From positions 6,337,697 through 6,401,696 of the forward strand of contig CP036272.1 in the NCBI GenBank assembly GCA_007745635.1: a DNA stretch of 64,000 nucleotides, given 5' to 3'. The notes under the pieces are model-generated. The model did no database searches and was not told the DNA's origin. It saw only the letters and a program-made list of their open reading frames with translations. Shown one piece after another: positions 17,216 through 26,135 of the stretch (position 1 is its first letter; each line of letters begins with the position of its first letter). This stretch comes from Stieleria bergensis. GTDB taxonomy: Bacteria; Planctomycetota; Planctomycetia; Pirellulales; Pirellulaceae. The translations under genes were made by a program, and so were the position numbers.

Positions 17216-19537
17216 TCAATCCATGCGTTTTCGATACAAGAACGAATCCGACGAAAGCAGCGTGATCACCATCGCTCGGAAACTGCCTTCGGATTCAACA
17301 TAGGCTCGATCCGCAGCCTGCAGTGTGGCGGCATCACTTAGCATTTCATTTCGGCCCATCCAATATCGAAAGGCGTGCCTGACAAAGGATTGCCGAACGC
17401 GCGTTGACTGTGCCAACAGCTTGACCAATTGTATCGGATCTTGCACCGGCCCGTCCAACGTCACCTCGCCACTGCCAGCCAGCCGGCCGCTACTGTCAAC
17501 AGGCTTGCTCTTGCCTTTGGCCATCAAATTCTCCAGTTTGCGATGACGCCCGAAATCGTCGTACAACTCGAACGGCATCCCCAACGGGTTCATCTTGACA
17601 TGACAGCGCCAGCATTCCTGCGTTTGGGTCACGGTCAGCCGCTCCCTCAATGTTTTTTCATGATCCTCAGGGATACTCGCATCAACTGTAATTGGCAACT
17701 CTGGCACCGTGCCTGCCAACAGTCGCTCGCGAATCCATTTGCCACGTCGAATTGGATCATTGTCCAAATTCAATGAATGAGCAATCAGCCAAGCAGGGTG
17801 CATCAAGATTCCAACCCGCTGCTCTGGATTGAGCACAAAGGGCTGTTCGACAGGGAAGCTAAAGCTTTGATCAGAAAGGTTGTATGCCGTGATGTAGTCG
17901 CGACCATTCTGCATCGGCATGTGACTCAGGCCAGCCTGATCGCACTGTTCCAGGTAGTTCATCCAGCGTTTGGTCACATTCCCATTGGCGTGCGTGAACA
18001 TGCGATCAATGGAACGCACATAAGTCATGTGTTCCTTGGGAACTTGGTACGGGAAGTCACGCCAGGGCTTGTCTTTGTAATAGTCATAGAACTTCTGCAG
18101 TGCATCGTGCCGGTGACGCTCTTCCGCATTGTCGCCAGAGTGAGCGACAAAATACTTCTCGGTGGTCAACAACTGTGCCAGCACATCCTTGTCTTCTCTG
18201 ACGATGTGCAACACCAAGGTGTCAGCATCCTGGACCAGGGATTCGGGCACCTTGCGATAGTCTTTGCCAAATCGCGAGGCATCCTTAAAAACGCCCGGCG
18301 CAGCGTTGTAACCAAAGAACTCGTGGAAGAATCGCAGAATGCGAGGCTTCTCAATGTCCACGTCATCCCAAATCCGAGTGACCTGCGCAATCACGTCCTC
18401 GCGAGTCGTTAGCTGCCCCGATGCTGCGGCGTGCAATAACTGCTCATCGGGCTTTTGGTCCGTTAACGCATAAGCGATCGCGAACGCCAAGTCGGCCGGC
18501 GACATCATTTGCCGGCCATGTTCGTCCAGCGGTCCTTGCCCCAGTTCCATGCGGTACACGGCTGGCGGGCTGACCGCGATCGCCACCAACATCATCCGCA
18601 GCGCTTCGGCGTGATTGGCTTGCTTTGCACAGCGTCCCATTAACTGGCGATACTTTTCCAATTCCTGCGCATCGGGCTCCCGTTCGATGACCAGTCGAAA
18701 CATCGTGGCGATGGCTTCGTTCACTTGGTCCGTCGTCGCTGCGTCAGCCAGCACAATGGCAGCGAAGGCTTCAGGCGTCTGATTGAACCGAGTCTGGATC
18801 GGCTTGCCATTCTTGTCCTTGGGCAACTGGTCTTCGGGAATCGGACCTTCCAGCTTCACGCGTCGCTGATGCATTGCATCGGCCAAGTGCTTGTCGACCA
18901 GGGCTTCGGCATTGCGGAGCATGGTTTCCAAAGTTGCTGAATCTGCCAGGGCGATGGCAGCAAAGTCGCGGATGCCAGCCTTTTCTTCCATCGTGAAGGG
19001 CTGCTTGAGCTTGCTTAACTGGGAACTGCGCTCTCCATATCGCCCGGGCCGAAACCCCATGCCCCGGTTGGCCAACGAATCAAACAGATGTGGACTTTTC
19101 TTCCAGAGGCGGGACGGTGACCACGCGACCTGCGTTGCCTGGCGACCAAACAAGGCCTGATGATCGACAGAGTTGCCGTGCTCTGGAAACAATTGCTTTC
19201 GTTGCCACTGCTGAATCAAACCGCTCTCTGCAAGCTGGCCCTGCAAGACACCAAGCAACTGACTGCTTTGAACGTCTGTTAGCGGCGGCTCATCCAGCGG
19301 TGGCATCTGTGCAGTGACCAGCACATGAAAGACCCGCGCCAGTTGCTCGTTGCGTTTCGCGGGGTCCTGACCCTGGATCGAATCGAGCGAGAAATCGCCC
19401 TCGGATTCACCGTCAGCATGGCATGCGGAACATTTGTCCTGAAGCACTTTGAGCAGCGGACGATCTAGCGTCGCTGGTTCGATCGCAAAACAGCGACCGG
19501 AAAGAATCAGCAGAACAAAAAGAGACTTCAACTTCAT
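17216..19537 (-). CDS. Planctomycete cytochrome c protein (DUF1592/DUF1588)
   Basis: 773 residues from ATG 19537, which opens a signal peptide (MKLKSLFVLLILSGRCFA); the upstream in-frame starts add 34 non-signal residues and would overlap the divergent sulfatase start. An N-terminal heme site CSACH (C36) is followed by a DUF1592-like middle region, ALTDQKPDEQLLHAAASGQL, and a C-terminal DUF1588 region with CWRCHVKMNPLGMPFELYDD (heme site near residue 644) and a DUF1585 tail. A WMNYLEQCDQAGLSHMPMQNG segment distinguishes it from the 40354-42969 paralogue, which has a coiled coil at the equivalent place. Exported redox protein of unknown substrate, paired with the DUF1552 gene downstream. Confidence 0.92.
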   Translation of the reverse strand: MKLKSLFVLLILSGRCFAIEPATLDRPLLKVLQDKCSACHADGESEGDFSLDSIQGQDPAKRNEQLARVFHVLVTAQMPPLDEPPLTDVQSSQLLGVLQGQLAESGLIQQWQRKQLFPEHGNSVDHQALFGRQATQVAWSPSRLWKKSPHLFDSLANRGMGFRPGRYGERSSQLSKLKQPFTMEEKAGIRDFAAIALADSATLETMLRNAEALVDKHLADAMHQRRVKLEGPIPEDQLPKDKNGKPIQTRFNQTPEAFAAIVLADAATTDQVNEAIATMFRLVIEREPDAQELEKYRQLMGRCAKQANHAEALRMMLVAIAVSPPAVYRMELGQGPLDEHGRQMMSPADLAFAIAYALTDQKPDEQLLHAAASGQLTTREDVIAQVTRIWDDVDIEKPRILRFFHEFFGYNAAPGVFKDASRFGKDYRKVPESLVQDADTLVLHIVREDKDVLAQLLTTEKYFVAHSGDNAEERHRHDALQKFYDYYKDKPWRDFPYQVPKEHMTYVRSIDRMFTHANGNVTKRWMNYLEQCDQAGLSHMPMQNGRDYITAYNLSDQSFSFPVEQPFVLNPEQRVGILMHPAWLIAHSLNLDNDPIRRGKWIRERLLAGTVPELPITVDASIPEDHEKTLRERLTVTQTQECWRCHVKMNPLGMPFELYDDFGRHRKLENLMAKGKSKPVDSSGRLAGSGEVTLDGPVQDPIQLVKLLAQSTRVRQSFVRHAFRYWMGRNEMLSDAATLQAADRAYVESEGSFRAMVITLLSSDSFLYRKRMD

Positions 19538-19637
19538 GGCACTTACAATCATCGTAGGTTGCTTCGAAGGGCTCTGATTAAGATACTCTACCGTTCCCAG
19601 TTCCTCCACACGTCTCCCTGAACCACTGCGAAACTCC

Positions 19638-21125
19638 ATGAACCGTCACTCGATGCTCGCGATCCTTCTGCTCATCTTCACCGGGCTTAGCAATGTCCCT
19701 GGGCTTTGCAATGTTTCCGGGCTTTGCAATGCGGCTCAACGCCCCAATATTATTGTGATTCTATGCGATGACCTCGGCTGGGGAGACTTGCAAAACTACG
19801 GCCATCCACACATCAAGACACCCCATCTGATGCAACTGGCCCAGGATGGGATTCAATTCAATAGTTTTTACTCCGCCGCGCCGGTTTGTTCGCCTTCGCG
19901 CGTCGGCCTGTTAACAGGCAGAATGCCCAACCGCGCGGGCGTCTACGACTGGATCCCTGATGCCAACCCCAACGCTCCACTGACACGATCACGACAACAA
20001 GTGGAAATGCGTCGCGAAGAGTTCACCATTGCACGGATGCTCAAAACCGCTGGGTACGCGACCTGCATGAGTGGCAAATGGCATTGCAATGCGATGTTCA
20101 ACTCGCCCAAGCAAGCTCAGCCCGGCGACCATGGTTTCGATCACTGGTTTGCCACCCAAAACAATGCCGCGCCGTCACATAAGAACCCGCGCAACTTTGT
20201 TCGCAATGGCCAGAAGGTTGGCGACCTAAACGGTTACAGTTGCCAGATCGTCGCCGACGAAGCAATCGACTGGCTAGAAGATCAACAAGCGGAAACCCCT
20301 GAACAACCGTTCTTCATTTACATGGCCTTTCACGAGCCGCATGAACCGGTGGCCTCGCCTGCCAACTTGGTGAACAAGTACGAATCCGGCCCCGCCAAAA
20401 ACCATGACCAAGCACAGTACTTTGCCAACGTGGAAAACCTTGATCTCGCAACCGGTAAGATGCTGGCAGCCTTGGATCGAATGAAGCTGCGTGAAAACAC
20501 GTTGGTGATCTTCACGTCTGACAACGGCCCGGAAACATTGAATCGCTATCGCAGCGCCAATCGCAGTTACGGCACACCTGGACCTTGGCGAGGCATGAAG
20601 CTGCACACCCACGAAGCGGGGTTTCGCGTCGCAGGGATCATGCGTTGGCCAGCAATGATTGAAGCCGGACAAGAATCAGACCGCGCCGTGAGCTCGCTGG
20701 ACTTCTTACCGACCTTTGCCAAACTCGCCGGTGGCCAACTGCCCCAAGACATCACCTTGGACGGCACAAACTTTTTGCCCGCGCTGTCGGGTCAATCCAT
20801 TGATCGCCCGCAACCGCTGCTGTGGGCCTATTATCACAGCTACGATGGAAAACGCTACACGCCAACGGTCGCGATGCGTGACGGTAACATGAAAGTGCGT
20901 GCAACATTGCAAGGCATCGGCAGCCCGGACAACATCGACGAGACAAATTTGAGCAAAATTCGCGCTGCGAAACTCGTTGACTTTGAAATCTATGACCTCA
21001 GCCAAGATCCAACGGAATCCAAATCGCTCGACGCAGCCTCCAGTCCGCTGCCTGCGAAAATGACCAAGCTCTACCAAGCGATGCTGGATGAATGCCACAT
21101 TTGGCCTGCAGTGCCCAGCAAATGA
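19638..21125 (+). CDS. Sulfatase (formylglycine-dependent)
   Basis: 495 residues with an N-terminal signal peptide and the sulfatase motif CSPSR followed by VGLLTGR; the modified residue is C84, to be converted to formylglycine by a maturation enzyme not encoded here. The start of the mature domain (NIIVILCDDLGWGDL) supplies the metal-binding aspartates and FTSDNGPE the second set. This is a type I arylsulfatase-like enzyme acting on sulfate esters in the periplasm or outside, most likely of polysaccharides. It is divergent from the cytochrome gene at 19537, sharing about 100 bases of promoter region. Three 18-bp repeats lie in the signal peptide region. Confidence 0.95.
   Translation: MNRHSMLAILLLIFTGLSNVPGLCNVSGLCNAAQRPNIIVILCDDLGWGDLQNYGHPHIKTPHLMQLAQDGIQFNSFYSAAPVCSPSRVGLLTGRMPNRAGVYDWIPDANPNAPLTRSRQQVEMRREEFTIARMLKTAGYATCMSGKWHCNAMFNSPKQAQPGDHGFDHWFATQNNAAPSHKNPRNFVRNGQKVGDLNGYSCQIVADEAIDWLEDQQAETPEQPFFIYMAFHEPHEPVASPANLVNKYESGPAKNHDQAQYFANVENLDLATGKMLAALDRMKLRENTLVIFTSDNGPETLNRYRSANRSYGTPGPWRGMKLHTHEAGFRVAGIMRWPAMIEAGQESDRAVSSLDFLPTFAKLAGGQLPQDITLDGTNFLPALSGQSIDRPQPLLWAYYHSYDGKRYTPTVAMRDGNMKVRATLQGIGSPDNIDETNLSKIRAAKLVDFEIYDLSQDPTESKSLDAASSPLPAKMTKLYQAMLDECHIWPAVPSK
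19683..19736 (+). repeat. 18-bp in-frame tandem repeat in signal peptide
   Basis: Three copies of an 18-bp unit (gggctttgcaatgtttcc) encode Gly-Leu-(Ser/Cys)-Asn-Val-(Pro/Ser) at the signal peptide end of the sulfatase. The third copy has a diverged last two codons. Confidence 0.9.
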
Positions 21126-21146
21126 CCCAAGATCGACAACGTCAAA

Positions 21147-21178
21147 TCAGGCTCGACCTGCTTGCGTTCACAGCCTGA
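21147..21178. terminator. Possible hairpin between convergent genes
   Basis: A 7-bp inverted repeat (tcaggct/agcctga) with an 18-base loop lies between the sulfatase stop and the DUF1559 stop. No T tract; weak candidate for a terminator serving either strand. Confidence 0.25.
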
Positions 21179-21295
21179 AAGGGCCATGAATGCAAGCTGA
21201 TCGGCCGACAAAGCATTCTGTGGCGCAGACCATGACCAACTGCAAGTGATGCTCACCAGCAGCCAACTCGACCACTAGCCAACTCGATTACTCGA

Positions 21296-22507
21296 TTACT
21301 GAGGAAACTCTTCAATGGTCTCACGGCCATTGCGCGTGCCCAATGCGCCCCACAGCCCGTAGGGGCTTTCTTGTCCAGGGGCGCGAGCGCCAGTTCCACC
21401 GGCGTAGACATTGCCGATGTCTTGTCCAGAATCAATCGAGTCGGTTACAAAGCGAATGGCACCATCGCCGAGCAACGCATGAGCTCCGCCGGGATGGCGA
21501 CTGCTGGTTGTAAAAATGCCCCAGCGAAAGATATCACTGGATGACGTGTCCAAGCAAATCGGTCCATTGGGTGGCAGAATGGTTGTGAATCCACTGTACA
21601 CAGTCAGATGACAGGCCCACTTGAAACCACGCTGTTGTTCGGAGGTCCCGGACAACGCGGCTCCCGGCCCCCAGAACTGCGGCCGTTGAGGATCTTGTCC
21701 CTGGTAACAGAGTGAAGGCGCCGTGGTCCCGGGCCCGGTGTTTCGCTTCTGCTGTGTCGTGATGTCCCGGTCACCAAGATCCGTATTGAATTCACCGCCC
21801 ATGATCGTGTTGGACAAACCGTCAAGCACATCGCGAAACCTGGGACGCAAGAACCCAACCTGAAACATTCCCCGCTGCGACTGCTTGGCGTCAGCAGCAG
21901 AATTCAGTGAATTGCCATATTGATCCAGAATCCCTTGATACTGATAGTACATCGAATCACCGACACAGACGCCATAGTTGGTGCGTCCCTGGGCCGGCAG
22001 TCCCTCACCGGGATCACTAGGGCAGCGGTACGCTGCCAACGTTGTCAGCCAAGGCTGGTAAGGCCCAAAGGCATCGTGATCGGCCAGAGTCATGTGTGTG
22101 CTAGGCCCCATTGCCGCGTACAACAAGCCGCTGTTCGCTTCACGATAGGGATTGCGAATCTGATCCCATAAAGGTTGCTGTTCAAGGAACGGCAACACTG
22201 GCACCAAGGCACTGAGGTGACGAATGTTACTGCCACCTCCCATCGCGGTTGGCGTCATTGTCGCGGCCCAATTCATACCGGGCGCCCGCTTCGTCCCGCC
22301 TCCCTGCGGTGGCAACTGTTTGTAGGCCGATTCGTAGTTGTGAAACGCCAGCCCCAATTGCTTCAGATTGTTGCCGCAACTCATCCGGCGGGCAGCCTCG
22401 CGGGCAGCCTGCACCGCTGGCAGCAACAGCCCAACGAGGATTCCAATGATCGCGATGACCACCAATAGCTCAACCAGCGTGAAACCGCTGCGTGATTGCG
22501 TTTTCAT
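21296..22507 (-). CDS. DUF1559 pilin-like secreted protein (copy 1)
   Basis: 403 residues. The N-terminus has the type IV prepilin signal [20 protein letters not shown], with cleavage expected before Phe, and the following helix [17 protein letters not shown]. The DUF1559 body ends with the family H-x-G-x-GDG signature ([13 protein letters not shown]). Such proteins are abundant in planctomycetes and are exported by a type II secretion/pilin-like route; their role is unknown, possibly pseudopilus or surface fibre subunits. It is a close paralogue of the gene at 24090-25298 but has no lipoprotein gene upstream. An extended -10 sequence lies about 130 bases upstream. Confidence 0.93.
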   Translation of the reverse strand: MKTQSRSGFTLVELLVVIAIIGILVGLLLPAVQAAREAARRMSCGNNLKQLGLAFHNYESAYKQLPPQGGGTKRAPGMNWAATMTPTAMGGGSNIRHLSALVPVLPFLEQQPLWDQIRNPYREANSGLLYAAMGPSTHMTLADHDAFGPYQPWLTTLAAYRCPSDPGEGLPAQGRTNYGVCVGDSMYYQYQGILDQYGNSLNSAADAKQSQRGMFQVGFLRPRFRDVLDGLSNTIMGGEFNTDLGDRDITTQQKRNTGPGTTAPSLCYQGQDPQRPQFWGPGAALSGTSEQQRGFKWACHLTVYSGFTTILPPNGPICLDTSSSDIFRWGIFTTSSRHPGGAHALLGDGAIRFVTDSIDSGQDIGNVYAGGTGARAPGQESPYGLWGALGTRNGRETIEEFPQ

Positions 22508-22637
22508 AAATAACTCACATGAGATGAATGCTGTTCAAGTCAAGCCGCTTGACGTGGCCACGGCTGATGACCGTGAACCTGGAAAGCTCATCAATCGCCC
22601 GCCACGACTGGACTTTGTTACAAGTTGATATAGTTCC

Positions 22638-22647
22638 TTATAACATA
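22638..22647 (-). promoter_or_regulatory. Extended -10 element for DUF1559 copy 1
   Basis: On the minus strand this reads TATGTTATAA followed by G, containing TGTTATAAG close to the extended -10 consensus TGnTATAAT. The same ten bases occur upstream of the lipoprotein/DUF1559 copy 2 unit. It would give a leader of about 120 bases. Confidence 0.4.
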
Positions 22648-22758
22648 GACTGAAAAGCTGAGAAATTCGGAAACCCCTGAATTCGTCCGCCAGCGTTCAG
22701 AGCAAACGCCTATGAAGTGGCGGACCATCCGCTCTGACCCGCAAAACTGACGCCAGTC

Positions 22759-22775
22759 CGCCAGGGAGGCTGGCG
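22759..22775. terminator. Short hairpin downstream of the lyase gene
   Basis: Perfect 6-bp stem cgccag/ctggcg with a five-base loop, 145 bases downstream of the lyase stop on the minus strand. No T tract, so termination is only a suggestion. Confidence 0.25.
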
Positions 22776-22880
22776 AGCGCACGCCAAACATCCTGCGGGG
22801 TGCCGCGCAAGCACGCCACCGCCGAACAGCACGTTGGCCGCGGCTCACGCTTGCGCGTGCGATCCTTCTTGCAACACACT

Positions 22881-22931
22881 GTTTCTTACAGGGCCCAGTT
22901 TCTTACAGGGCCTAGTTTCTTACAGAGCCCA
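22881..22931. repeat. 17-bp tandem repeat overlapping the lyase 3' end
   Basis: Three copies of a 17-bp unit (gtttcttacagggccca), each differing by one or two bases. The copy at 22915-22931 contains the stop codon and last codons of the lyase gene; the other two lie just downstream of it. Confidence 0.93.
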
Positions 22932-23831
22932 ATCGAAGAAACCGATCGACTGTAGATCTGAACGCAACTGTTCGGCCTGCTGCTCACTGAGCTTAGGCTG
23001 TGGCAGCAGACAGTCGCCGACATCAAAGCCTTGAAAACCTAACACGCAACGCATGGCGGGATGAAAGGGGTACCTGCCGATTGTCCGAATCATCTCGATG
23101 GAGACCAACTGCAATCGGCGGGCTTCGTCCCACTTCTGCTGTTCGATCGCGTCAACTAAGTTCCGATACAAGGCCGGGGCGACGTTGTAGGTGCTTCCGA
23201 TACCGGCTTGGGCTCCTGTGGCATAGGCTCCCAAGAGCATTTCATCACAGCCCCAAACGATGTCGAAGCGTCCGCCATCAACACTTTGACACATCTGAAA
23301 TTCAAACAGAGTGGGCGCGGTGTATTTGATACCAACCAAGTTTGGAATTCGTTTCCCAGCGAGCTGCAAGAACTCGGGCATATCAATCGCCGATCCGGTC
23401 AGCGCTGGAATGTGATAGTAGTAAAACGGCAACTCGGGAGCTCCCGAGGCGATCACCTGCATGCTGTCGACCAAGGCGTCGACCGAGGTGACTTTAAAGT
23501 AAGACGGGCAGGTTGCCGAAATCATCTCCGCACCACACTGAGCCGCATGAGCCGCCAACTCCCTGGCTTCATCCAAGCTATTGTGCCCGACCTGCACAAT
23601 CACGGGAACGCGTCCCGCCGCAGCTTGCACATAGGATTCGGTGACGGCCTTGCGATCGGCACTGGAAAGCGACATGCCTTCACCGGTGCTACCGCAGACA
23701 TACAAGCCGCGCAATCCTTGCTGGATCAAATGATCGACCATCGCTGGCACGACATCGGTCTTGAGCTGTGCGCGTTCATTCAGCGGTGTGTAAGTCGCGG
23801 CAATCAGCCCAGTCAATCTTGCAAAGTCCAC
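22920..23831 (-). CDS. N-acetylneuraminate lyase/DapA-family aldolase
   Basis: About 303 residues. The sequence has the class I aldolase features of the DapA/NanA family: start GLIAATYTPLNE, the pyruvate-binding GSTGEG, the YYYHIPALTG segment with the catalytic Tyr, and Schiff-base lysine in GIKYT (K169 from this start). GSTGEG and YYHIPALTG point to N-acetylneuraminate lyase, which splits sialic acids to pyruvate and N-acetylmannosamine, rather than dihydrodipicolinate synthase. The start is uncertain: the frame continues to TTG 23885, but GTG 23831 gives the usual short N-terminus. It sits between two DUF1559 genes and may serve use of host or algal sialic-acid-like sugars. Confidence 0.85.
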   Translation of the reverse strand: MDFARLTGLIAATYTPLNERAQLKTDVVPAMVDHLIQQGLRGLYVCGSTGEGMSLSSADRKAVTESYVQAAAGRVPVIVQVGHNSLDEARELAAHAAQCGAEMISATCPSYFKVTSVDALVDSMQVIASGAPELPFYYYHIPALTGSAIDMPEFLQLAGKRIPNLVGIKYTAPTLFEFQMCQSVDGGRFDIVWGCDEMLLGAYATGAQAGIGSTYNVAPALYRNLVDAIEQQKWDEARRLQLVSIEMIRTIGRYPFHPAMRCVLGFQGFDVGDCLLPQPKLSEQQAEQLRSDLQSIGFFDWAL

Positions 23832-24022
23832 GTTCTCAATATCCTGTGTAATGATTTCTCGAGCAATTGCTCTGGATCGATTCAATCAGCGGCACGAAGA
23901 ATATCGAGCGCTGCACTCACCCCCCCGTCGCTGCTGGCAAATTATCACCTGCTGCGGATACGACCGCAACCAAGCCAGAGCGACCATGACCCGTGCGAGG
24001 CAAGATGCCTCTGGCCAAATCA

Positions 24023-24057
24023 AAAGGCGACCAACAATGATTTCGCTGGTCGCCTTT
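24023..24057 (-). terminator. Rho-independent terminator for DUF1559 copy 2
   Basis: An 11-bp perfect inverted repeat (aaaggcgacca and tggtcgccttt) with a 13-base loop, followed on the minus strand by TTTTGATTTGG. It begins 33 bases after the DUF1559 stop. The symmetric A and T runs could let it work in both directions. Confidence 0.85.
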
Positions 24058-24089
24058 GATAAACACGAAGAGATCTGGTCGTCAGTCGA

Positions 24090-25298
24090 TCAAGGAACTT
24101 CCTGGATGGTTTCCCGTCCAGCACGTGTTCCCATTGCGCCCCACAAGCCGTAGGGGCTCTCTTGGCCCGGTGCACGGGCGCCGGTTCCAGCATGGTACAC
24201 GCTACCGATGTCTTGGCCCGCTTCGATCGAATCGGTGATGAAACGAACGCCCCCATCTCCCATCAAAGCATGCGCTCCACCGGGGTGACGGCTACTGGTT
24301 GGAAAAATCCCCCAGCTGAAGATATCACCGCTCGACGTGTCCAAACAGATCGGCCCATTAGGCGGCAAGATGGTGGTAAAGCCAGAATATACTGTGAGGT
24401 GGCAAGCCCACTTGAAACCACGCTGCTGCTCATTGCTCCCCATCAGCGAAGCGCCCGATCCCCAGAAACTCGGACGATCAACATCTGCTCCCAGAGCACA
24501 CAAGGAGGGTGCCGTGGTACCAGCGCCTGGCGCTGATTTCTGCTGCGTTGTGATATCACGATCGCCAAGATCTGTATTGAATTCACCACCCATGATGGTA
24601 TTGGACAGCCCGTCCAATACATCACGGAAGCGGGGCTTCAAGTAACCGACTTGGAACATGCCTCGCTGAGCCTGCTTGGCGTTGGATGCCGTGCTCAATG
24701 CATTTCCGAATTGATCTCGGATGCCTTGATACTGGTAATACACCGAATCGCCCACGCAGACGCCGTAGTTGGTCCGACCATGTGCTGGCAACCCTTGCCC
24801 TGGGTCGCTTGGGCAACGAAGGCCAGCGAGTGTCGTGAGCCATGGCTCGTAACGACCGTTGGCATCATGCTCTGCCAGAGTCATGTGCGTGTTGGGTCCC
24901 ATCGCGGCGTACAACAGGCCATTGGTCTGTTCGCGGTAGGGATTACTGATTTGCTGCCACAGTGCTTGCTGCTCCATGAAAGGCAAGATCGGAACCAATG
25001 CGCTGAGGTGGCGCACGTTATTACCACCACCCGACACGGTTGGAGTCAGCGAATCTGCCCAGGCTGAACCAGCCGACCGCTTGGTGCCACCGCCCTGAGC
25101 GGGTAACTGCTTGTAAGCTGATTCGTAATTATGCATGGCCAGGCCGACCTGCTTCATATTGTTGCTGCAGCTCATTCGCCGAGCTGCTTCACGTGCTGCT
25201 TGAACAGCTGGCAACAATAGCCCCACCATGATCCCAATGATGGCGATAACCACCAACAACTCAACCAGCGTGAAACCGCTTCGAGATCGCGTCTTCAT
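24090..25298 (-). CDS. DUF1559 pilin-like secreted protein (copy 2)
   Basis: 402 residues from ATG 25298, preceded by a purine-rich AAGAGAG sequence that can act as ribosome-binding site; the upstream in-frame start at 25355 adds 19 residues that would spoil the prepilin leader. The leader reads [20 protein letters not shown]. The body is very similar to the copy at 21296-22507, including [19 protein letters not shown] and the [13 protein letters not shown] signature. It lies 104 bases after the small lipoprotein gene and probably shares its promoter, and a strong terminator follows. Function unknown, as for the family. Confidence 0.94.
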   Translation of the reverse strand: MKTRSRSGFTLVELLVVIAIIGIMVGLLLPAVQAAREAARRMSCSNNMKQVGLAMHNYESAYKQLPAQGGGTKRSAGSAWADSLTPTVSGGGNNVRHLSALVPILPFMEQQALWQQISNPYREQTNGLLYAAMGPNTHMTLAEHDANGRYEPWLTTLAGLRCPSDPGQGLPAHGRTNYGVCVGDSVYYQYQGIRDQFGNALSTASNAKQAQRGMFQVGYLKPRFRDVLDGLSNTIMGGEFNTDLGDRDITTQQKSAPGAGTTAPSLCALGADVDRPSFWGSGASLMGSNEQQRGFKWACHLTVYSGFTTILPPNGPICLDTSSGDIFSWGIFPTSSRHPGGAHALMGDGGVRFITDSIEAGQDIGSVYHAGTGARAPGQESPYGLWGAMGTRAGRETIQEVP

Positions 25299-25402
25299 AA
25301 ACTCTCTTGCACTCATAAATATTGTTTGAAACGAAGCAGCTGATCCATGCTGCACACATCACCACACTGAAACGCTCGTACTGAACGCCTCCCGCCAACC
25401 GC

Positions 25403-25594
25403 CTACTTCAACATGTCGCCGCTACCGCTGGCTCCCGCGGGCTCCTGACCAACCGCCTGGGCTGCATCAGGATTCTCTTGCAGGAATTGCTTCAGATCTT
25501 GCTCGGACGCTGTTTGGTTCTCACCTGAGCCGCAGCCCACCAAAACCAAACCGAGACAGACCACGAAACCAGTCGCTAAAGATCGCAAAATCAT
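25403..25594 (-). CDS. Small lipoprotein upstream of DUF1559
   Basis: 63 residues: a signal peptide with lipobox LVGC (MILRSLATGFVVCLGLVLVGC), then an acidic tail ending in SGSGDMLK. A GAGG sequence five bases upstream supports ATG 25594. Small lipoproteins of this type often precede DUF1559 genes in planctomycetes, and the spacing and strand here suggest a two-gene unit with 24090-25298. It could anchor or chaperone the pilin-like protein; that is inference. Confidence 0.85.
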   Translation of the reverse strand: MILRSLATGFVVCLGLVLVGCGSGENQTASEQDLKQFLQENPDAAQAVGQEPAGASGSGDMLK

Positions 25595-25616
25595 ATTAAC
25601 CTCGAATAGTTACTGC

Positions 25617-25629
25617 ATGTTATAACATA
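25617..25629 (-). promoter_or_regulatory. Extended -10 promoter with 12-bp palindrome
   Basis: ATGTTATAACAT (25617-25628) is a perfect palindrome that includes TGTTATAAC, an extended -10-like element, 23 bases from the lipoprotein ATG. The TATGTTATAA core (25620-25629) is shared with the promoter of DUF1559 copy 1. The palindrome could be an operator. Confidence 0.45.
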
Positions 25630-25894
25630 CAGCCTTGTTCAGTATCGTTCCAGAGAAAACCGTTTACCCTGAGACAAATCCAACGTTATCGCAACGGCAC
25701 AAACGGACTGATCGACCACCCATGCAGCAAATGTCTGGCATCCGCCAGACGCGTTAACGTTCGCAAAGACCACAGTCAGCGCCTCGACTGGGCGTTGACA
25801 TTACCTTCGAGCCTGATCGCCTCGTAAGACCACGCGACATCGACCCGCAATGATCGAAGACTAATTGCCCAAGAAAAAAAATAAGGCCTGATGA

Positions 25895-25980
25895 AGGCAA
25901 GAGCGGGCCCCCCGTCCCTCACTTGATGCCATGCCGCCATCCACCTGGCGGACAGAAAAATCAGAGGCCCGCTGATGCCT
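25895..25980. repeat. Nested inverted repeat
   Basis: Arms at 25895-25909 and 25966-25980 match at 13 of 15 positions, including agcgggcc/ggcccgct. Inside lies ccgcca-tccacc-tggcgg. Could be a structured RNA end or a relic element. Confidence 0.6.
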
Positions 25981-26026
25981 TTCCGGAGAGAAACGCTGAG
26001 AGACAAACGCGATGACAGGCCAGAAC

Positions 26027-26051
26027 CGTGCAGGGCAGGCCGCCCTGCACG
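26027..26051. terminator. 10-bp perfect hairpin
   Basis: cgtgcagggc and gccctgcacg with a five-base loop, 85 bases after the stop of the minus-strand gene at 26136. No T tract follows on either strand, so its role as terminator is uncertain. Confidence 0.4.
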
Positions 26052-26135
26052 TGGTTGATAAGGGGACAACTCAGTGGCAACGCGAATCAGCGGCCTGCAA
26101 AGAATCTCCACCAACGACTGTAAGAATGACTCTTC

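Larger units (their letters stand above)
22508..22919. other. Intergenic stretch with promoter-like and repeat elements
   Basis: About 410 bases between the DUF1559 gene start and the lyase gene stop. It holds a probable extended -10 promoter (22638-22647), a small hairpin (22759-22775) and the 17-bp repeats at 22881-22931. No coding sequence was convincing; the open frames here have no family features. Confidence 0.5.
25630..26135. other. Intergenic stretch rich in inverted repeats
   Basis: About 500 bases with no convincing gene. It holds two structured elements: an imperfect 15-bp inverted repeat (25895-25909 with 25966-25980) enclosing a perfect hairpin (25934-25951), and a 10-bp perfect hairpin (26027-26051). 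An open frame on the minus strand (25776-26114) has no family features and overlaps these structures, so it is not called. Confidence 0.55.

Noticed and set aside
22618-22879. Minus-strand open frames of 60-76 codons between the lyase and DUF1559 genes.
   Set aside because: Rich in Arg and Cys without conserved motifs; they run through the promoter-like element and hairpin.
25776-26114. Minus-strand open frame of 112 codons.
   Set aside because: No family features, overlaps inverted repeats, and lies beyond the ends of both neighbouring genes.
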